From Solibacillus ferritrahens (GTDB taxonomy: Bacteria; Bacillota; Bacilli; Bacillales_A; Planococcaceae), in assembly GCF_037027585.1 (NCBI RefSeq), contig NZ_JAXCLE010000010.1, forward strand, positions 80,921 through 144,920: 64,000 nucleotides of DNA. Direction: 5' to 3'. Numbering within the stretch: position 1 is the first letter of the stretch; every line of letters begins with the position of its first letter. This document shows, piece after piece, positions 9,415 through 17,255 of the stretch. The translations under genes were made by a program, and so were the position numbers. Under the pieces are notes generated by a model that was not told where the DNA came from, did not search any database, and saw nothing but the letters and a program-made list of their open reading frames with translations.

Positions 9415-9427
9415 TACGTTAGTTAAT

Positions 9428-9442
9428 TGAAAACGATTATCA
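9428..9442. promoter_or_regulatory. Fur box downstream of the yclQ promoter
   Basis: TGAAAAC-G-ATTATCA: the right arm matches the 7-1-7 consensus fully and the left at 5 of 7. The position, about 14 bp past the -10 element, suits a repressor. Confidence 0.7.
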
Positions 9443-9478
9443 CTCTCGATTGAGAGAAAAGTAGGAGGAAATTTTAAC

Positions 9479-10516
9479 ATGAAAAAGTGGAAATTTTTAA
9501 CGGCAGCAGCATTAACTTTAATGCTAGCAGCGTGTGGTTCAGATGAAGAAAAGGCGACTGAAACAAATGAACCAACTGCAACTGAAAACAGTGAAACATC
9601 TGCATCAACAGAAACAGCAGCATTCCCAATGTCAGTTTCTCCATTATCAGCAGGCAGTGAAACAGAGGATGGAAAATCAGTTTCCTTTGAAGATGTAACA
9701 TTTGAAGAAATGCCAAAAAACATCGTAGTACTTGACTACGGTTTCTTAGATACACTTGATGCATTAGGCGTTGAAGGAATTGTTGGTATTGCTGCAAACG
9801 GTGGTAAAGGGAATATCCCGGCGCATCTTAAAGAGAAATACGTAACAGATTCAGTAGCAGACGTTGGTACTTTAAAGCAAATCGACTTTGAGAAAGTAGC
9901 AGCTGCTAACCCAGATGCAATTTTCATTTCTGGTCGTCAGGCTCCATTCTATGAAGAGTTAAAAGAAATCACTCCAAACGTAGTATTCATCGGTTCTGAT
10001 AACTCAAATTATGTTGACGGTGTATTTGAAACTGTAGACTTAGCAGCAAAAATCTTCGGTAAAGAAGAAAAAGCTGAAGAGTTAAAAGCAAGCTTACAAA
10101 CTAAAGTCGATGAAGTGAAAGAAAAAGCGGCTGGCTATGAAAATGCATTAGTAGCAATGTACAACGACAAAAAAATCTCAGGTTTCGATAACGGTGAAGA
10201 TTCTCGTTTCGCATATGTATACAATGACTTTGGTTTCAAACCTTCAACTACAGATATTAAAGCATCATCACACGGTTCAGACTTCTCTTATGAGTCAATC
10301 CTTTCTGTAGATCCAGAAGTATTATTAATCATCGACCGTACAGCTTCTGATGTAGATACTATTAAAGCTGACATCGAAAATGATATCATCAAAAAGACTC
10401 GTGCTTACAAAGAAGGTAAAATCGTTTATCTTGATGGTGTAAACTGGTACTTCTCTTCTAACGGTGTAACAACTGAAGCAGAAAAATTAGATGAAATCTT
10501 AAACGAATTAAAATAA
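9479..10516 (+). CDS. yclQ: Iron-siderophore substrate-binding lipoprotein YclQ
   Basis: A 345-residue lipoprotein that captures ferric siderophore outside the membrane and delivers it to YclN/YclO. The signal peptide ends in the lipobox LAAC with the lipidated cysteine at residue 19. A Glu/Thr/Ser-rich linker follows to about residue 75, then a two-lobed FhuD/BtuF-type periplasmic-binding fold (DYGFLDTLDALGVEGIVGIA, written here only to its first 20 residues). GGAGG sits before the ATG. It has its own promoter and Fur boxes, so it can be made separately from the permease operon, and it ends at a strong terminator. Confidence 0.92.
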   Translation: MKKWKFLTAAALTLMLAACGSDEEKATETNEPTATENSETSASTETAAFPMSVSPLSAGSETEDGKSVSFEDVTFEEMPKNIVVLDYGFLDTLDALGVEGIVGIAANGGKGNIPAHLKEKYVTDSVADVGTLKQIDFEKVAAANPDAIFISGRQAPFYEELKEITPNVVFIGSDNSNYVDGVFETVDLAAKIFGKEEKAEELKASLQTKVDEVKEKAAGYENALVAMYNDKKISGFDNGEDSRFAYVYNDFGFKPSTTDIKASSHGSDFSYESILSVDPEVLLIIDRTASDVDTIKADIENDIIKKTRAYKEGKIVYLDGVNWYFSSNGVTTEAEKLDEILNELK

Positions 10517-10529
10517 TATTATAAATAGG

Positions 10530-10559
10530 GCATGTCTCATTTTGAGGCATGCTTTTTTT
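10530..10559 (+). terminator. Intrinsic terminator of yclQ
   Basis: Ten-bp arms GCATGTCTCA and TGAGGCATGC with a 3-nt loop and seven T. Confidence 0.9.
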
Positions 10560-10580
10560 AAAGAAAAGGAGCGATAGATT

Positions 10581-10913
10581 ATGTTTGTACAAATACGTAA
10601 ATGGGTTGTAACTGAGGGAAACTCAGAAAAAATTATTGAACGTTTTAGTAGAAAGCCGGATCAAGGTCCATCGAAATTGGAACAACGCGAAGGTTTTATT
10701 GGTCGCGAATTATTGGTGAAAAATGTTCGCCGTGGTGAAGAAGAAGTGGTCATGATCATCCGTTGGGAATCCGAAGAAGCATGGAAGGCTTGGGAAAAGA
10801 GCCCTGAACATATCGCTGGCCATAAAGCGAAAATAAAAGAACATGGTGGTAAACCTCCAAAGCCGGAATTCGTCATTTCGATGGAGCACGGAAATTACAC
10901 TGTTGTAGAATAA
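10581..10913 (+). CDS. hmoA: Haem-degrading monooxygenase, HmoA type
   Basis: A 110-residue ABM-fold protein resembling B. subtilis HmoA (YetG), a cytoplasmic enzyme that opens haem to release iron. Shared stretches are MFVQIRK at the start, IIERFS, VKNVRRGEEEVV, IRWESEEAW, and HIAGHKA, whose histidine fits the axial haem ligand region. It sits 65 bp behind the yclQ terminator with only an AAAGGAG ribosome site between. It probably depends on readthrough or a weak promoter, and joins the iron-acquisition theme. Confidence 0.88.
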   Translation: MFVQIRKWVVTEGNSEKIIERFSRKPDQGPSKLEQREGFIGRELLVKNVRRGEEEVVMIIRWESEEAWKAWEKSPEHIAGHKAKIKEHGGKPPKPEFVISMEHGNYTVVE

Positions 10914-10923
10914 TTAAACTTGT

Positions 10924-10969
10924 AAAACTACTTTGCTGAAAATTTTGGCAAAGTAGTTTTTTGTTTTTT
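10924..10969 (+). terminator. Intrinsic terminator of hmoA
   Basis: Thirteen-bp arms AAAACTACTTTGC and GCAAAGTAGTTTT, then a long T-rich tail. Confidence 0.9.
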
Positions 10970-11029
10970 TATATAGTGTATATAATTTCGGGTAAAAGAA
11001 TAGATGTATATAGAAAGAGGTGGATGTTA

Positions 11030-11641
11030 TTGAAAAAAGGGGCTTATTTATTCGCACTAGTCACTCTGGCTGTATTTATCATAATTTCTTTGAATTATAG
11101 AACAGCAAACTTTGAAACAATGGATGCAAAAATTCAATCTATACTACGTGGTAATGAGAGTATTATTCTATTCCACTATTTAGGTGAAACGGAATTTATT
11201 ATAATGATTACTGTCCTCCTTTTACTCTTTCTAGGAATTTGCAAAAGAAATTACCGTGGTATGTTATTTACTTTGTTAACAATCGGAGTGGGGAACAGTA
11301 TTAATCAACTTTTAAAGCATTTTTTTGAAAGACCTCGACCGGAGATTTTAGATCAGCTTAGTACATATAGCTTTCCATCTGGGCATTCTCAAATGAGTGT
11401 GCTGTATTTGTTCACCATAGCATACTTATTTTCTAATATGACTAATAGTAATTTAAAGGCAATGACTATATGGAGTATAGCGATTGTATTAGCTTTCTTT
11501 ATTGGTTTAGCACGTATTGCTGAAGGTCGACACTATCCAACAGACGTCTTAGCTGGATGGAGTATAGGTTATAGTTGGTTTATTATTTGCGTATTATGGT
11601 ATGAGTCTAGTAAACATCGTCTTAAACAAGGGAATTCCTAA
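11030..11641 (+). CDS. PAP2-family membrane phosphatase
   Basis: A type 2 phosphatidic acid phosphatase of about 203 residues with several membrane helices. All three catalytic motifs are present: KHFFERPRP (KxxxxxxRP), PSGH in SFPSGHSQ, and RIAEGRHYPTDVLAGW (Rx5Hx3D). The substrate may be phosphatidylglycerol phosphate, undecaprenyl pyrophosphate or lysophospholipid, and the sequence does not decide. The frame opens at 10961, inside the previous terminator. TTG 11030 has AGAGG at 9 nt and is the most likely start, with ATG 11024 less well spaced. Confidence 0.85.
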   Translation: MKKGAYLFALVTLAVFIIISLNYRTANFETMDAKIQSILRGNESIILFHYLGETEFIIMITVLLLLFLGICKRNYRGMLFTLLTIGVGNSINQLLKHFFERPRPEILDQLSTYSFPSGHSQMSVLYLFTIAYLFSNMTNSNLKAMTIWSIAIVLAFFIGLARIAEGRHYPTDVLAGWSIGYSWFIICVLWYESSKHRLKQGNS

Positions 11642-11661
11642 ATAGTAGGGATTCTTTTTTT
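11632..11661 (+). terminator. Intrinsic terminator overlapping the PAP2 stop codon
   Basis: Arms GAATTCCT and AGGGATTC (one T-G pair) start within the last codons and end in seven T. Confidence 0.75.
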
Positions 11662-11709
11662 AAACTGAAAGTTGGTTTGTTACATAAGATGTTACCTGGA
11701 TAAAAAAAG

Positions 11710-11738
11710 TTGCATTAAGGAAACATCTGGCATATAAT
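11710..11738 (+). promoter_or_regulatory. Sigma-A promoter of zupT
   Basis: TTGCAT, 17-bp spacer, perfect TATAAT, 34 bp before the zupT start codon. Confidence 0.65.
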
Positions 11739-11771
11739 TTTAGAAATGAATAAATTACAAAGGAGAATTGT

Positions 11772-12593
11772 ATGGATGATAACGTATTATTAGCTTTAGG
11801 GTTAACGTTGTTTGCAGGGCTTGCTACAGGAATCGGTAGCTTAATAGCCTTTTTTACAACGCGTACGAATAAAAAGTTTTTATCAATTGCCTTAGGATTT
11901 TCAGCTGGGGTCATGATATATGTATCGCTTATTGAAATTTTTGTGAAAGCAAAAGATTCATTAGTGAACGTTCATGGGGAAACGACTGGATATTGGTATA
12001 CTTTGTTTGGATTCTTCGGGGGGATGCTTTTAATTGCATTAATTGATCGCTTTATTCCAAAGGGCAACAATCCCCATGAAGTAAAATCTGTAGAAGATGT
12101 TCAAAAAGCACAATTAATTGGTAATGAAGAAGTAGAAGCTGACCGTCTAATGAAGATGGGGCTCTTCACAGCAATGGCGATTGCCATTCATAACTTCCCA
12201 GAAGGTATTGCTACTTTTATGGCGGTTTTACAAGATCCCAATGTAGGAATTGCCATTGCCATTGCTGTAGCTATTCATAATATCCCAGAAGGTATAGCTG
12301 TAGCCATTCCTATTTTTTATGCAACAGGGAAGCGGATGAAGGCGTTTAAATGGTCGTTTGCTTCGGGTTTATCAGAGCCTTTAGGTGCATTAATCGCTTA
12401 TTTTTTACTTATGCAGTTTATGACTGATACAATGTTTGGTATTATTTTTGCCGGTGTTGCTGGTATTATGGTCTTCATTTCTATTGATGAATTACTCCCG
12501 GCTGCCAAAAAATACGATGAAGCCCATTCGTCTATTTATGGTTTAGTGGCAGGTATGGCCGTTATGGCAATAAGCCTAGTAATGTTAACTTAA
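11772..12593 (+). CDS. zupT: ZIP-family metal transporter ZupT
   Basis: A 273-residue membrane importer of divalent metals (zinc, and often iron or manganese). The two metal-site helices carry HNFPEGIATF and HNIPEGIAVAIP, the paired HNxPEG motifs of the ZIP family. A histidine/glutamate-containing loop near residues 95-120 separates helices 3 and 4. The ATG has AAAGGAG upstream and a clear promoter. No obvious Zur or Fur palindrome was seen in the short leader. Confidence 0.92.
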   Translation: MDDNVLLALGLTLFAGLATGIGSLIAFFTTRTNKKFLSIALGFSAGVMIYVSLIEIFVKAKDSLVNVHGETTGYWYTLFGFFGGMLLIALIDRFIPKGNNPHEVKSVEDVQKAQLIGNEEVEADRLMKMGLFTAMAIAIHNFPEGIATFMAVLQDPNVGIAIAIAVAIHNIPEGIAVAIPIFYATGKRMKAFKWSFASGLSEPLGALIAYFLLMQFMTDTMFGIIFAGVAGIMVFISIDELLPAAKKYDEAHSSIYGLVAGMAVMAISLVMLT

Positions 12594-12607
12594 TCAGGAC
12601 AGTGTAA

Positions 12608-12637
12608 AAGCCAGCATCATCAACCGGATGCTGGCTT
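12608..12637. terminator. Hairpin between the convergent zupT and oxidoreductase genes
   Basis: Eleven-bp arms AAGCCAGCATC and GATGCTGGCTT with an 8-nt loop. The minus-strand reading runs into TTTTACAC and the plus strand into a looser T-rich tail, so it may serve both genes. Confidence 0.7.
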
Positions 12638-12651
12638 AAGTGTGTTTGTTT

Positions 12652-13299
12652 CTAGGAAGCAGCTGTTACATTTTCAGATGCAACAGTAAAAGTTGTATTC
12701 GGGTATTCATTTTTTTCTATTTCATCGAGCAATGCTACGGCAAAGTCTGCATAACTAATATAACTGTTAAATTGTGAGTTTACTAAAATTTTCTCGGCCC
12801 CTTTAATATAATGACCTGTACGCGGTCCGTCAGAATCGAACATAGCTGAAGGAATCGCAAAGGACCATTGGATTGAGGAACTTTCTAAATCCTGTAAATT
12901 TTGTAATTGTGCCCTTGCTGTGTCAACAAGGTCTTCTGGATAATCTTCCAGGTCCATAAGGCGAACGGTCTTTTCGCGGTTCACAAATAGACAGCCTGAG
13001 CTACCTACAACAAATAGCTTTTTATTCGTTCCTTCTAATAAGGAAATTAAGAATTCTCCCGCCGTTACATGCAAATGTTCTTCCCCCGGTAGTGGGGCAA
13101 AGGCATTAATTAAAATATCAAAAGGTTCAATTTGCTCTTTCGTCAAATTAAACAAGTCGCTTTCTATAATTGCTATATTATCTTCCTGTAATGTTGCCTT
13201 ATTTTTTACAATAGCTGTTACATCGTAATTTCTCATTAAAGCCTCACGTAAAATATGAGTCCCTGCTTTACCAGCAGCACCAATAACTGCAATTTTCAT
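12652..13299 (-). CDS. NAD(P)-binding SDR-type oxidoreductase (NmrA/YwnB-like)
   Basis: A 215-residue atypical short-chain dehydrogenase. The Rossmann motif is at the extreme N-terminus (KIAVIGAAGKAGTHI, a GxxGxxG turn). Residues such as VVGSSGCLFV and DLEDYP follow the NAD(P)H-binding reductase pattern. The substrate is unknown; relatives are often stress-linked quinone or flavin reductases. ATG 13305 is possible, but AAAGGGG lies 2 nt from it and 8 nt from ATG 13299, so I choose the latter. Confidence 0.8.
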   Translation of the reverse strand: MKIAVIGAAGKAGTHILREALMRNYDVTAIVKNKATLQEDNIAIIESDLFNLTKEQIEPFDILINAFAPLPGEEHLHVTAGEFLISLLEGTNKKLFVVGSSGCLFVNREKTVRLMDLEDYPEDLVDTARAQLQNLQDLESSSIQWSFAIPSAMFDSDGPRTGHYIKGAEKILVNSQFNSYISYADFAVALLDEIEKNEYPNTTFTVASENVTAAS

Positions 13300-13432
13300 A
13301 AACATTACCCCTTTCTAACAGTAGATTTATTAATATACCCAATATTGAAAGGAATTATGCATATTTTGGGATGAAAGATAAGTGAACATTGTTTGTAGAG
13401 GGCAAAGTTAGTGGGCTTCATCTAACTAAAAA

Positions 13433-13468
13433 AGGGTCGCAAATTTAATAACTAAATTTTGCGACCCT
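13433..13468 (-). terminator. Intrinsic terminator of the thrCB operon
   Basis: Arms AGGGTCGCAAATTTA and TAAATTTTGCGACCCT (one bulge) follow the thrB stop. On the minus strand the stem is trailed by TTTTTTAGTTAG. Confidence 0.85.
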
Positions 13469-13476
13469 GGTGTATT

Positions 13477-14388
13477 TTAATTACTATTTGAATAAGTAGT
13501 GACTTGTATTCCTGCAGAAGCTCCTGTCGTTAAAACAATTTGATGTGTAGGAAATTGCTTTTTCATAGCTTCAATAAATTGTCCTTGTATCGATAGTGGA
13601 ATGATGGAAATTAATGTTGGCCCCGCACCACTTAATGCAGTCCCGTAGGCTCCGGCCAATTTTGCTGCTTCATGAATTTCGTTGTAGTTTGGTATAAGCT
13701 CTGCACGGAACGGCTCATGGAATAAATCCGCCTCCATATAACGCCCGATACGTACATAATCTTTGGCAATTAGAGAAGCCGCCAGCATATTTGCATTTGC
13801 ACTTGCTCGGACAGCATAGCCCCGCTCTAATTGGCTTGGTAAAACACCACGTGAATCAGATGTTTTTAACTCAACATTTGGAATAAACACTACAAATGCT
13901 GCATCCATTTCCTGAATATGAAGAGTATCGACATTTCCTTGTTCATCCATAGAAGAAATAGTTAGCCCCCCTAATACAGAGGCAGTAGCATTATCAGGAT
14001 GTCCTTCAATTTGAGAGGAAATATTCAACTTGTCCTGTGTCGATAAGTTTAACTCTCCTAAAATATTCGCTAACTCGATGGCCGCAACTATAGCTGCTGC
14101 ACTACTGCCGAGTCCTCTTGCTAGAGGAAGCTCGCTCTTCATTTCAACTTTGCATGGTCGTAATGAAGCATTGTACTGTTTGCCCACTTGTTGGGCAATT
14201 TTATAAATTAAATGTTTTTCAACTGTTGTATCTGAAGGTACATTGTCTCCAATATGAACAAATTCCCACTCATTTTGTAAAGTTACTTCCAAAGTTAAAT
14301 AAAGTGATAGTCCAAGACCAATCGAGTCAAATCCAGGTCCTAAATTTGCTGTACTGCCTGGGACTTTGATTTGCCAACTGTTGCTCAT
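13477..14388 (-). CDS. thrB: Homoserine kinase
   Basis: ThrB phosphorylates homoserine to O-phosphohomoserine, the penultimate step of threonine synthesis. The 303-residue protein is a GHMP kinase: STANLGPGFDSIGLGL at the N-terminus, the ATP-binding LPLARGLGSSAAAIVA near residues 89-104, and the C-terminal GTALSGAGPTLISI. Its ATG overlaps the thrC stop by 4 bp, so the two are translationally linked. The usual partner hom (homoserine dehydrogenase) is not adjacent. Confidence 0.95.
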   Translation of the reverse strand: MSNSWQIKVPGSTANLGPGFDSIGLGLSLYLTLEVTLQNEWEFVHIGDNVPSDTTVEKHLIYKIAQQVGKQYNASLRPCKVEMKSELPLARGLGSSAAAIVAAIELANILGELNLSTQDKLNISSQIEGHPDNATASVLGGLTISSMDEQGNVDTLHIQEMDAAFVVFIPNVELKTSDSRGVLPSQLERGYAVRASANANMLAASLIAKDYVRIGRYMEADLFHEPFRAELIPNYNEIHEAAKLAGAYGTALSGAGPTLISIIPLSIQGQFIEAMKKQFPTHQIVLTTGASAGIQVTTYSNSN

Positions 14389-15443
14389 AAACTGAATACG
14401 CTCTCGATATAGCTGCGAATTTCCTGTTCATCATTTTTAAGTGCAACTAAGTCAACAGTTGAAACATTCATTGCTGTATCAGGATCTTTTAAACCATTGC
14501 CTGTAAATACTGATACTACTTTGCTGCCCGGAATAATCTTACCAGCTTTAACGGATTTGATGACACCTGCTAATGATGCAGCAGAGCCTGGTTCAATGAA
14601 AATTCCTTCTTTTTGGGCAATTAACTTATAGGCTTCCAAAATTTCCTCATCTGTAACGGCCTCGATTAAACCACCTGATTCATCACGTGCTGCTTCTGCA
14701 TATTTCCAGCTCGCAGGATTCCCAATGCGAATTGCTGTCGCAACTGTTTCTGGATTTGCAATTGGAGCTCCATTTACGATGGCAGCTGCACCTTCTGCTT
14801 CAAAGCCATACATTTTTGGCAGACCGCTTTGTTTTGCTTCATTATATTCTTTAAATCCTTTCCAGTATGCTGTAATATTACCAGCATTACCCACTGGGAT
14901 GCATAGGTAATCCGGTGCTTGGCCTAATTGATCAACTATTTCAAATGCTGCTGTTTTTTGCCCTTCAATACGGTAAGGGTTAACTGAATTAACTAATGCG
15001 ATTGGAGTAGTTTCTCCTATTTTGCGCACAATATTTAATGCATCATCAAAGTTACCATCAATCTCGATAATTTTAGCGCCATACATTGTAGCTTGTGCTA
15101 ATTTTCCAAGTGCTACTTTACCTTTTGGAATCACTACGATTGATTGAATGCCTGCACGTGCTGCATATGCTGCAGCTGCAGCTGAAGTATTACCTGTAGA
15201 GGCACAAATAACTACTTTTGAACCTTCTTCAATAGCTTTCGCAACGGCAAATACCATACCCCGATCTTTAAAAGAGCCGGTTGGGTTGGCGCCTTCTATT
15301 TTTCCATATAATTCAATCCCTAGTTCCTTCGATAAATTCACTAAAGGAATTAAGGGAGTATTTCCTTCATTTAAAGAGAGAGCAGGTGTATTTTCAGTAA
15401 TAGGTAAATACTGTTTATATTCTTCAATAAGACCTTTCCACAT
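14385..15443 (-). CDS. thrC: Threonine synthase
   Basis: ThrC converts O-phosphohomoserine to threonine with PLP. The product is about 352 residues from ATG 15443, beginning MWKGLIEEYKQYLP as in other Bacillales. The PLP lysine is in GSFKDRGM, the phosphate loop is PVGNAGNITAYWKG, and a serine/threonine-rich ASTGNTSAAAAAYAAR segment precedes it. The frame opens at 15497. AGGAG lies 11 nt from this ATG and 5 nt from an in-frame TTG at 15449, so TTG is an alternative. It is first in a two-gene operon with thrB. Confidence 0.95.
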   Translation of the reverse strand: MWKGLIEEYKQYLPITENTPALSLNEGNTPLIPLVNLSKELGIELYGKIEGANPTGSFKDRGMVFAVAKAIEEGSKVVICASTGNTSAAAAAYAARAGIQSIVVIPKGKVALGKLAQATMYGAKIIEIDGNFDDALNIVRKIGETTPIALVNSVNPYRIEGQKTAAFEIVDQLGQAPDYLCIPVGNAGNITAYWKGFKEYNEAKQSGLPKMYGFEAEGAAAIVNGAPIANPETVATAIRIGNPASWKYAEAARDESGGLIEAVTDEEILEAYKLIAQKEGIFIEPGSAASLAGVIKSVKAGKIIPGSKVVSVFTGNGLKDPDTAMNVSTVDLVALKNDEQEIRSYIESVFSL

Positions 15444-15500
15444 AGACAATTTAACTCCTTCTGTTCTCGGTAGATGAACATTTGTTTTTGTATACAAGAC

Positions 15501-15529
15501 ATTTTAAACCTATGTGCCTCTTATTTCAA
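15501..15529 (-). promoter_or_regulatory. Sigma-A promoter of thrCB
   Basis: On the minus strand: TTGAAA, exactly 17 bp, TAAAAT, about 60 bp before thrC. Confidence 0.6.
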
Positions 15530-15540
15530 TAGGAATCGAT

Positions 15541-15558
15541 AAATTGTCGGAACAATTT
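15541..15558. promoter_or_regulatory. Palindrome between the thrCB and niaP promoters
   Basis: Perfect inverted repeat AAATTGT-CGGA-ACAATTT, lying upstream of both -35 elements. It could be an operator shared by the divergent genes, but its binding protein is unknown. Confidence 0.4.
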
Positions 15559-15575
15559 GTTAAGTAAAAAAGATG

Positions 15576-15604
15576 TTGTCACTTTTAAGAAAGAAATGTA
15601 TGAT
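15576..15604 (+). promoter_or_regulatory. Sigma-A promoter of niaP
   Basis: TTGTCA, 17-bp spacer, TATGAT. A small palindrome GTGT-AAAG-ACAC at 15624-15635 follows in the leader and might bind a niacin repressor of the NiaR type (inference). Confidence 0.65.
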
Positions 15605-15654
15605 AAGAATATTGTTAAGTCAAGTGTAAAGACACATGGAGGGTGGAGTAGTAA

Positions 15655-16887
15655 ATGTCGGTGGAAGTAAATGAACAAAAGCCTTTATCACGTAATAAAT
15701 TATTGGGCATTGCTGGTGTCGGTTGGATGTTTGACGCTATGGATGTCGGTATTCTCTCCTTTATCATTGCTGCACTTGCAGTGGATTGGGGATTAAACAG
15801 TAGCCAAATGGGGTGGATAGGTAGTGTAAACTCCATCGGTATGATGGTAGGTGCATTAGTGTTTGGGCTACTAGCAGATAAAGTAGGCCGTAAGCAAATT
15901 TTTATGTGGACACTTATTTTGTTTTCTGTAGCAAGTGGATTGTCTGCATTTACAACTACATTAACCCTTTTTCTAATTTTACGTTTCTTCGTAGGAATGG
16001 GTCTTGGTGGAGAATTGCCGGTTGCTTCCACATTAGTATCTGAAAGCGTGAAAGCAGAAGAAAGAGGAAGAGTCGTTGTTCTATTAGAGAGCTTTTGGGC
16101 AGCGGGATGGTTATTGGCAGCAATCATATCTTATTTTGTAATTCCTGCAGATTTTTGGCCAATTGAAGGATGGCGCGTTGCGTTACTAATTACTGCAATA
16201 CCAGCATTTTATGCTATCTATATACGAATGAAATTACCTGATTCACCGCAGTTTAGGGTAAAAGAAGAGTCTAAAAAGCGATCTGTATTTCAGAACATTG
16301 CTGAAGTTTGGGCAAAAAAGTATGCACGCTCTACCGTTATGCTCTGGATACTGTGGTTTACAGTTGTGTTTTCCTATTACGGTATGTTCTTATGGTTGCC
16401 AAGTGTAATGGTTGGAAAAGGGTTCGACTTAATATCGAGCTTTAAATATGTACTTATAATGACATTAGCTCAATTGCCAGGTTATTTCACTGCCGCCTGG
16501 TTTATCGAGAAATTTGGGCGTAAATTTGTATTGGTTACATATTTGTTAGGTACTGCAGCAAGTGCATTTGTTTTTGGAGGTGCCGAAACAATCACAACTT
16601 TACTGATTTCTGGAATGTTGCTTTCATTCTTTAACTTAGGGGCATGGGGAGCTTTATATGCCTACACACCAGAGCAGTATCCAGCGATTGTACGCGGTAC
16701 AGGTGCGGGAATGGCTGCGGCAGTAGGGCGTGTTGGTGGTATTTTTGGACCGTTATTAGTCGGCTCACTTTTAACAAAAGGGTATGATATTAGCTATATA
16801 TTTACCATTTTCTGTGGTGCTATTGTTATAGGTGTGTTAGCTGTAATTTTCTTAGGAAAAGAAACAAAACAAACTGAATTACAATAA
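15655..16887 (+). CDS. niaP: Niacin permease NiaP-type MFS transporter
   Basis: A 410-residue major facilitator resembling B. subtilis NiaP (YceI), which imports nicotinate for NAD salvage. Long shared blocks include GWMFDAMDVGILSFIIAAL, RFFVGMGLGGELPVASTLVS, FSYYGMFLWLPSVM and LGAWGALYAYTPEQYP. The MFS loop 2-3 motif is GLLADKVGRKQ. It starts at ATG 15655 behind GGAGGGTGGAG. Aromatic-acid or sugar transport by this subfamily is the main alternative, but the block matches favour niacin. Confidence 0.85.
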   Translation: MSVEVNEQKPLSRNKLLGIAGVGWMFDAMDVGILSFIIAALAVDWGLNSSQMGWIGSVNSIGMMVGALVFGLLADKVGRKQIFMWTLILFSVASGLSAFTTTLTLFLILRFFVGMGLGGELPVASTLVSESVKAEERGRVVVLLESFWAAGWLLAAIISYFVIPADFWPIEGWRVALLITAIPAFYAIYIRMKLPDSPQFRVKEESKKRSVFQNIAEVWAKKYARSTVMLWILWFTVVFSYYGMFLWLPSVMVGKGFDLISSFKYVLIMTLAQLPGYFTAAWFIEKFGRKFVLVTYLLGTAASAFVFGGAETITTLLISGMLLSFFNLGAWGALYAYTPEQYPAIVRGTGAGMAAAVGRVGGIFGPLLVGSLLTKGYDISYIFTIFCGAIVIGVLAVIFLGKETKQTELQ

Positions 16888-16897
16888 AAGTAAAAGG

Positions 16898-16936
16898 AAG
16901 GACCTGTGCAGATTAAACATGCACAGGTCCTTTTAA
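16898..16936 (+). terminator. Intrinsic terminator of niaP
   Basis: Thirteen-bp perfect arms AAGGACCTGTGCA and TGCACAGGTCCTT followed by TTAAACAT, with A's on the other side. Confidence 0.85.
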
Positions 16937-17168
16937 ACATAATTTATACAGTTTATGATATACAACTAATTTAATTTGAACAGTTAGTTTTAGGGGTATA
17001 TTTTTACTTTTATACAATATATTTTCAAATAATTGTCTATTTTATACATAAAATATCCAGTTCTTTAGCATAATGAAGTTTTTTCAGAAAACTCATTGTA
17101 TTCTATTAATATTCATGATAATGTATTTTTTATTATTAGAAATTACTGCACGGAATTTACATCATAAT

Positions 17169-17197
17169 AGTTATCATTTTCTATTTTAGTTATCATA
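17169..17197. repeat. Two direct repeats TAGTTATCAT before the RpiR regulator
   Basis: Identical 10-mers at 17169-17178 and 17188-17197 are offset by 19 bp, close to two helical turns. The surrounding 300-bp gap (16941-17255) is AT-rich and holds no ORF. An autoregulatory operator is possible but unproven. Confidence 0.4.
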
Positions 17198-17255
17198 ACC
17201 ATGTTAACTCATTAGTGGGTATTTAAGATGATTTTAAGAAAGGGAGATGTGGAGT

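Noticed and set aside
9208..9797. Long minus-strand frames across yclQ
   Set aside because: They are antisense to the yclQ signal peptide and linker, an Ala/Glu/Thr-rich low-complexity stretch, and lack start signals.
16974..16999. GGGTAT at 16994 with an upstream ATTTGA, possible sigma-B promoter
   Set aside because: The -35 matches only 4 of 6 and the site is 250 bp from the next gene.
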